Part shown: positions 58,861-64,000 of the stretch, piece after piece
How the letters are laid out: every line of letters starts with the position of its first letter
Position numbering within the stretch: position 1 is the stretch's first letter
NCBI GenBank assembly: GCA_015847255.1
Contig: JADLZK010009309.1
Location: forward strand, 62,001 to 126,000
Reading direction: 5' to 3'
Length of the DNA: 64,000 nucleotides
Origin: Hyparrhenia diplandra
Taxonomy: Eukaryota; Streptophyta; Magnoliopsida; Poales; Poaceae
Made by a program: the position numbers and the translations under genes
The notes under the pieces: model-generated
The model's input: the letters and a program-made list of their open reading frames with translations, nothing else
What the model was told of the DNA's origin: nothing
Databases searched by the model: none

Positions 58861-59332
58861 ACTAGGGAAGAGGTTCTATTATCGAGTTTTTAGCTCGAGA
58901 GATAGGAATTGTGAAGGACTCTCTTCCCAGTTTTACATCTATCTCCCCTGTATTTGGTGGGTTTGTGAAGAGTTTTTCTAGGGGATGCCCAATTAGGACG
59001 TCGAAATCCTCAATGTTGAGGACGTGAAAATCGAGAGCTAACTCGACGTCCTCGTGGTGGAGAGTAATGTTGTATAACAGACCCAACCCTGGAAGGGTAG
59101 AACGTGGAGCGTTCCGTAGGGTTCTGACTGTGGGCATACGTTGCTCCTTACTCAAATGAGCGAGGGCAAACGATTGTGACATTATGTTTGCACCAACAGT
59201 CGGGTTATACAACACTTCTACCCAATTCCCGTGGATCTTGCATTGAATGGGGTATGAAGGAGTGTAAATCCAAATTTCTTCGGAGCAGAACTCCCCTTCA
59301 TTTGCCCACTCGATGCTAAGGATAGATGTCAA
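58861..59332 (-). pseudogene. C protease region (catalytic Asp not present)
   Basis: An open frame of 156 codons from 59332: IQCKIHGNWVEVLYNPTVGA, then ANIMSQSFALAHLSKEQRMP and DFHVLNIEDFDVLIGHPLEK. The fold matches retrotransposon proteases, but the D-T/S-G active site is replaced by NPTVGAN. Whether this is a degenerate or a variant protease cannot be told from sequence. It lies between gag and RT as expected. Confidence 0.75.
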
Positions 59333-59520
59333 CTCCTTAATGGACTCTCTTAGAGAATCTTTGCTTAAAGGTTCGCAAGGAGTGACGGAATTGGTGGTCT
59401 CCTATGGTATTCGTATTTTGAGGTATTTCGAGGTCTTTGAAAAATGCATCCTCGAGACACGGGGAGGTCCCCACGTGGGAGTTGGGGTCCTTTGTGGCTT
59501 CCGGTTCAGGTGAGGTCTCT
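59333..59520 (-). other. C gag-protease linker
   Basis: Readable only in broken frames. No domain. Confidence 0.4.
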
Positions 59521-60229
59521 CTAAAGGTTCGGATGGCTCGGCGATGGCGAAGAGACTTCCTCAGTGTTAGACATAGGTTCTACTCGGATTGGTTCTAAAG
59601 GAGGGGTGTTTTCTAGGATACGGTCAATGAGAGCTTCCCCTTCTTCTGTGGTTTTGTGTGTAAAAGAACCTCCGGCAGCAGTATCTAACACAAGGGCAGA
59701 TTCCTTGCTTAGCCCTAACCAGAAATGTTGTAACAACACATGGTTAGGGATGGACAAGTCTGGGCCAGACCTCGTTAAAACTGAGAATCTATCCCATGTT
59801 GCTCCTGTAGACTCCTTCTCCTTTTGTTGGAAGTTGAGAATCTCTTGTCGTAGGGAAGCAATATACGGGATAACGGGTAGAATGCGAGACAAAATTTGTT
59901 CTGCAACTCTTCCCAATCGCCAGCTACCTTCCCTACGTTGTGGTCGTACCACTATTTCGCCCTCTCAATAAGTGAGAACGGGAATAGTTTCCACCTAAGA
60001 GTTTCTTGTGACATGCCTGCGATCGTCAGGCAAGCACAGAGCTGCTCAAACTCCCTTAAATGGTGATATGGTTTTCATAATCATACCCGGAGAAGGGTTG
60101 TTCCTGAACCATGGCTATAAAGCCTGGGCGGAGCTCATATCCCGAAGCTGTGATTGGCTTCGATGATGATGGTCGTTCTAAGAGCTCGCCCTTTGGAGCA
60201 GAAAAGTTTGCGATGGTGGTTGGCTCCAT
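59521..60229 (-). pseudogene. gag: C gag (Athila type)
   Basis: The ATG at 60229 begins MEPTTIANFSAPKGELLERP. Further motifs are GYELRPGFIAMVQEQPFSG, EFEQLCACLTIAGMSQETL and, in an open frame from 59952, LRQEILNFQQKEKESTGATW and HVLLQHFWLGLSKESALVLD. An in-frame TAG at about 59952 and at least one shift break it. It ends at a stop at 59521. Confidence 0.85.
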
Positions 60230-60310
60230 GGTAAAAGATTAAAAACATAAAGAAAGGGCAATAGGTTAGGATACACGGGTAGACTAGGTTCGAAGACTAT
60301 AACGACAACC

Positions 60311-60331
60311 GTCCCCGGCAACGGCGCTAGA
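60311..60331 (-). other. Primer-binding site of C (Athila type)
   Basis: The + strand reads ccccggcaacggcgct, the reverse complement of agcgccgttgccgggg. It lies just inside the LTR edge at 60338 and fixes the minus orientation of C. Confidence 0.8.
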
Positions 60332-60337
60332 AATGCT

Positions 60338-61587
60338 TGTTGGTATTTCTTAGCGTAAGCAGATAAGTCCGCAAGCGCACGGAAAGTACCGTTGTAGCAC
60401 TTCACCAGGAAGTGTTCAGGGTATCATAATTTCCACAGGGACGGGCGTTGTCTTTCTAACTAGCTACCTTGAGAGAGAAAGAGTAGGTAGATTTGGGTAG
60501 TGAGGCTCTATTTCAATTGTATTCCTAAGCTCAAGTTACCTTCACCTCTACAAGCTTACTTCGGGCACCGGATCGCACCTGGTCTGCCAGGTGATGCCGG
60601 CCTCCAGCTCTACTCTGTAGCCAGACATGGAGGAGTGAGAAGGACGAACAGGGCTGTCACCACCTGTCGCCTACCTCACTACCGAGGGCTACACAGCAAA
60701 CGAGGGTGACTTATAGCTTAGACACCACGTCCACGCTATTTGTCACTACTCTAGTGTTGGCCAGGAACATCCGTCTTTATCAGGAGTGCTCTACTAGGGC
60801 ATTCGTCAAAGGATGAACAACGAACCCGTAAACTTGTAAAGAGAATAGTAGCTTGAACTTGAAGAGAACAATATGAAAGTAGAACACGAGCGTCTTACTC
60901 AAAGTAGTAGGACGATCGTAGAGGTACAAATGTAGAAGCGGGAGCCGACAGATCCGGCACTCCGTCCACCCGATGTACAAGAGCGAGGCTGATGTACACA
61001 AAGTAGAGGGGGTCACTACTCCGCTCTTCTTCTACACTCTTTCCCTCTCTCACTCCCTTCTAAGTAGAGTCTACTCTAAGGAAATGGCACTACTCCTCTT
61101 CTCAATTGTGTATGTGAAATGGACATGAAGAATGAATGAATTTGATGAAGAGCTTGAGCCATCCTTAAGTAGTAGAGGAGGGTCGGTTTGCTGTCGTATT
61201 TTAGGAAAGCACCCCATGCAACCGCCTCCCCTCGCATTGATGATACCGCCAGAAGAAGGGCGGTTTGGTTTGGCGGTTCCAGCGGGACCGGGCACGGCAC
61301 CTCCGCCAACCGCCTTTCTCGGTGGGTTCTTTGGGCCGCCCATGTCGATAATCTCCGGTGCTTTGGTCCAGTTGTGACTGAAGTTGTGGGCTTAGTTGAG
61401 TTGCTTTGTTTGCGCCTTTGGGAAAGCATATTTTGACGGTTTTCATGCTAGTCCCTACAAAATAATAAATCTAACAAAACTTGTGGAAGTGTTAGTCCAA
61501 AAGCCCTATTCTAGAGTTTTAGATATTATTTATCATGTTTTGATTATATAATATTGGCGGTAGAAATGTAGTTAAGGATCGCCAACA
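60338..61587 (-). repeat. C 5' LTR (1250 bases)
   Basis: The complete LTR reads TGTTGGCGATCC..AATACCAACA in sense. It matches 27234-27481 and 46194-46622. A degenerate TATA-like ttaagg lies near 61165 (minus). Frames inside (61071-61446) are shared with the fragment at 46144-46415 and are not genes. Confidence 0.88.
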
Positions 61588-61592
61588 CATAC

Positions 61593-61862
61593 GTGGACGA
61601 CGTGGTGGTAAAGACGAAAGAACCAGACACTCTGATCCAAGATCTGGAAGAGACTTTCAACAACCTCAAGAAGTGGAAGTGGAAGCTCAATCCAACAAAG
61701 TGTGTTTTTGGAGTACCATCGGGACAATTGCTAGGATTTCTGGTCAGCAGCAGAGGCATAGAAGCTAGCACCAAGCAAATCAAGGCAATCACCGAGATGA
61801 AACAACCCCGAAGCATAAAGGATGTCCGAAACTCACCGGACGCATGGCAAAGCACTCAATAG
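61593..61862 (+). pseudogene. pol: D reverse transcriptase, continuation from VDD
   Basis: After the CATAC duplication the frame reads VDDVVVKTKEPDTLIQDLEE, then FNNLKKWKWKLNPTKCVFGV and GFLVSSRGIEASTKQIKAIT. It joins NAEAY at 27228, completing the palm active site. The frame shifts at about 61835. Confidence 0.9.
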
Positions 61863-62730
61863 ATTCATCTCAAAGCTTGGAGAGAAAGGACTACCCTTCT
61901 TCAAACTTATCAAGACCAAGGCGGAATTTGAGTGGACTGCAAAAGCAGACAAGGCATTTGAAGAACTCAAACAATACCTAACAACAGCTCCAGTCCTAAC
62001 TCCCCCAAAGGATCAAGAAGACCTCATGTTGTATATAGCAGCAACCAACACAGTGGTTAGCGCAGCAATCATCGTGGAAAGAGAAGAGCCCGGACACGCC
62101 AACAAAGTGCAAAGGCTAGTCTACTACGTGAGCGAGGTGCTTTCAAAATCCAAGGCCCGCTACCCTCATGTACAAAAACTACTCTATTCCATACTGATCA
62201 CATCAAGGAAGCTACGGCACTACTTCGACAGCCACAAAATAACAGTGGTCACAGACTCCCCACTCGGAGACATCCTACGGAACAGAGATTCAACAGGGCG
62301 CATATCAAAATGGGCAGTGGAACTTGGATCTCTAAATCTAGAGTTCACCCCACGAAGAGCAATAAAATCCCAGGCGCTTCCAGACTTCATAGCGGAATGG
62401 ACAGAACTCCAACAACCCATACCCGAAGACATCAAGAAAGATTGGAGCATGTACTTCGATCGATCATTGAAGCTCGGGGGAGCAGGAGCCGGGATTCTAT
62501 TCATCTCTCCAGAAGGAAGACAACTCAAATATGTGCTGCAGATCATGTGGCAAGCTACAAATAACGAGGCAGAGTATGAAGCACTCATTCACGGCCTCAA
62601 AATAGCAAGAACTCTGGGAATCAAAAGACTTCAAGTATACGGCGACTCCGCTATTGTCATCAATCAAGTCAACAAAGATTGGGATTGCACAAAGGACAAC
62701 ATGGGCCTCTCTTTGCTTGTAAATGCATAA
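61822..62730 (+). pseudogene. pol: D RNase H and second, archaeal-type RNase H
   Basis: A 302-codon open frame. The first RNase H spans about 61990-62330: MLYIAATNTVVSAAIIVERE, YPHVQKLLYSILITSRKLRH, ITVVTDSPLGDILRNRDST. The second spans about 62450-62720: MYFDRSLKLGGAGAGILFIS, NNEAEYEALIHGLKIARTLG, LQVYGDSAIVINQV, with Asp, Glu and Asp of the catalytic set visible. A fourth Asp region follows at about 62770 in another frame (VLRDSNVAVDVLAKL). A second RNase H before integrase is the diagnostic trait of the Tat lineage. Confidence 0.92.
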
Positions 62731-64000
62731 ACCGGAAAAAAGAACTTCCAAGGCCTAGAAATCCTTCACGTCCTCCGAGACTCAAACGTGGCTGTAGATG
62801 TACTAGCCAAACTCGGATCGGACGAGCACAAGTCCCTCCAGGAGTATTCGTCGAAGAACTCCTAAAACCTTCAATAAAGGAAAACCCGGAAGACAGCGCT
62901 ATCGAGCCCTCAGCTCTAGCAGAAGTAATGATAATATCTCCAGGTGGCAGAACAACTCCCTGGATCGAAGATATCATTAACTTCATCAAGAACAAGACAC
63001 TACCCCAAGACAAAGTTGAAGCTACAAGGATCTTGAGAAGAAGCAAGAACTACGTGCTCATCGAGGGGACAAGCTATACAAAAGAGCAAAGCATCATCGG
63101 GAGTTCTACTCAAATGCATCGGCTCGAAGAAGGAAAAGAAATCCTCAAAGAAATCCATTTTGGGTGCTGCGGCAACCATGCGGCGTCAGAAGAACTCGTA
63201 GGAAAAGCATTGAACTGGATACTCACCGGCCAACAGACTCTCAAGGACGTAGAAGAACTCGCCGAGAAGATGCAAAGGAGGCCGATGTTTGCAAAAACGG
63301 CACATGTGCCAAAGACACAACCCGACCGCATACCTCCATCATGGCCTTTCTCATGCGGGGACTCGATCAAGTCGGGCCACTTAAAAAGAGCCAAAGGAGG
63401 ATACAAATACATCTTCAGCGCCATCGACAAATTCACCAAGTGGATAGAATACAAGCCACTGGTCACCAACAGCTCCACAAAAGCAGTCGAGTTCATACAA
63501 AAATCATGCACGCATTCAGAGTGCCCAACAGGATCATCACGGCACTGGGATCACCCTTCACGGCGGTTGAATTCGAAGATTAGGCACAAGATCGCGGAAT
63601 ACGCGCCCGACTACGATCCGTCGGCGCATCCTCAAGCTAACGGACAAGTGGAAAGGGCCAATGGGCTAATCCTCGCCGGCTGAAACCAAGACCGTATGAA
63701 GAACTCAAGGACTACGGAGCCAAATGGATAGAAGAACTCCCAAAAGTCGCCTGGGGCCTAAGAACTCAAATCAGCAGAGCAACGGGCTACTCCCCTTTCT
63801 TCCTAACATACGGATCAGAAGCCGTCCTACCAGCGGACCTAATATGGAGCTCTCCAAGGATCAAGCAGTTCGAAGAAGGAGAAAGAGAACAGATAAGAAG
63901 ACTTGAAATCGACCGTATTGAAGAAGTCGAGCGGAGATGTCACCCTTCGTAACATAAAGATACCCGCAAGGACTAAGAAGGCATTATGACAAAAGCACAC
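62731..64000 (+). pseudogene. pol: D integrase (continues past window)
   Basis: Shifts occur among the three + frames. Readable parts: ILKEIHFGCCGNHAASEEL (zinc-binding), YKYIFSAIDKFTKWIEYKPL, NRIITALGSPFTAVEFED, then YDPSAHPQANGQVERANG with the catalytic Glu, and AWGLRTQISRATGYSPFFLT plus YGSEAVLPADL. The second catalytic Asp is replaced (ITAL instead of ITDN), and the zinc-finger cysteines are partly lost. Confidence 0.88.

Larger units (their letters stand above)
27234..61587 (-). mobile_element. Element C: Athila-lineage Ty3/gypsy retrotransposon
   Basis: C is flanked by a perfect CATAC duplication (27229-27233 and 61588-61592). On the minus strand it runs: 5' LTR 61587-60338, primer site, gag, protease, RT/RNase H, integrase, 3' ORF, polypurine tract, then the 3' LTR (46622-46194 and 27481-27234, split by B). 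LTR ends are TGTTGG..CCAACA. It is about 15 kb of own sequence once F (49625-56207) and B (27482-46193) are subtracted, less a deletion next to B. Athila assignment rests on the TGGCGCC-type primer site, the gag and the FMDDFSVYG RT motif. All coding regions have stops or shifts. Confidence 0.88.
4640..64000 (+). mobile_element. Element D: Tat-lineage Ty3/gypsy retrotransposon, outermost, multiply interrupted
   Basis: D runs from its 5' LTR (about 4640-5198) beyond the right edge. Its own sequence is found in 4640-7504, 16027-16193, 26077-27233 and 61588-64000. The rest is inserted CACTA, A and C. Evidence for one element: the protease sequence is continuous across the A insertion when the CCTAA duplication is removed, and the RT sequence is continuous across the C insertion (NAEAY, then VDDVVVKTKE) when CATAC is removed. 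The Tat lineage is indicated by the gag type, protease type and the second (archaeal-type) RNase H before integrase. All coding parts contain stops or frameshifts, so D is not autonomous as assembled. Confidence 0.85.

Noticed and set aside
61071..61446. Overlapping frames in the C LTR
   Set aside because: Shared by the LTR fragment at 46144-46415 and located in U3; not genes.

Overview
This is a stretch of plant nuclear DNA, most likely from a grass. It contains no ordinary host gene that I can support. Almost all of it is transposable elements inserted into one another, and the element types (Tat, Athila and Tekay/Del-like Ty3/gypsy LTR retrotransposons, a CACTA DNA transposon and a hAT-like MITE) and their GC-rich 5' leaders are typical of large monocot genomes. 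I use letters for the elements. Lineage names come from protein motifs and primer-binding sites that I read by eye, not from a search.

Layout. Bases 1-4640 hold pieces of long-LTR Tekay/Del-like elements (E and neighbours). From about 4640 to the right edge lies D, a Tat-lineage element on the + strand with 5' LTR, gag, protease, reverse transcriptase, two RNase H domains and integrase. D is cut three times: by a CACTA transposon (7505-16026) before the protease; by A (16194-26076, minus strand, two 3.9 kb LTRs and only 2.06 kb of non-coding interior, CCTAA target duplication) inside the protease active site; and by C (27234-61587, minus strand, Athila lineage, CATAC duplication) exactly between the Y and the VDD of the reverse-transcriptase active site. 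The two halves of D's polymerase therefore lie 34 kb apart.

C carries gag, protease, RT/RNase H, integrase and a 3' ORF on the minus strand. Its integrase is split by F (49625-56207, + strand, an Athila-like derivative without pol). Its 3' LTR is split by B (27481-46193, + strand, another Tat-lineage element). B has a long gag and no visible pol, but its 3' half carries three consecutive transcription units on the opposite (minus) strand. Each has a TATA-like box, an ATG in a GC-rich context and canonical GT-AG introns. The largest encodes a plant mobile domain (PMD)-like protein and the smallest an intact 142-residue coiled-coil protein. B is in turn interrupted by G2 (minus), into which the related G1 (+) is inserted, producing 1.4 kb inverted arms.

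The most interesting material is the antisense multi-gene block in B (38908-44289), a set of conserved potential RNA stem-loops in the 3' regions of all four Athila-like elements (C, F, G1, G2), and a systematic disturbance of CAG/CTG sites. That disturbance looks like base-calling error at CHG-methylated cytosines, and it explains many of the frameshifts.
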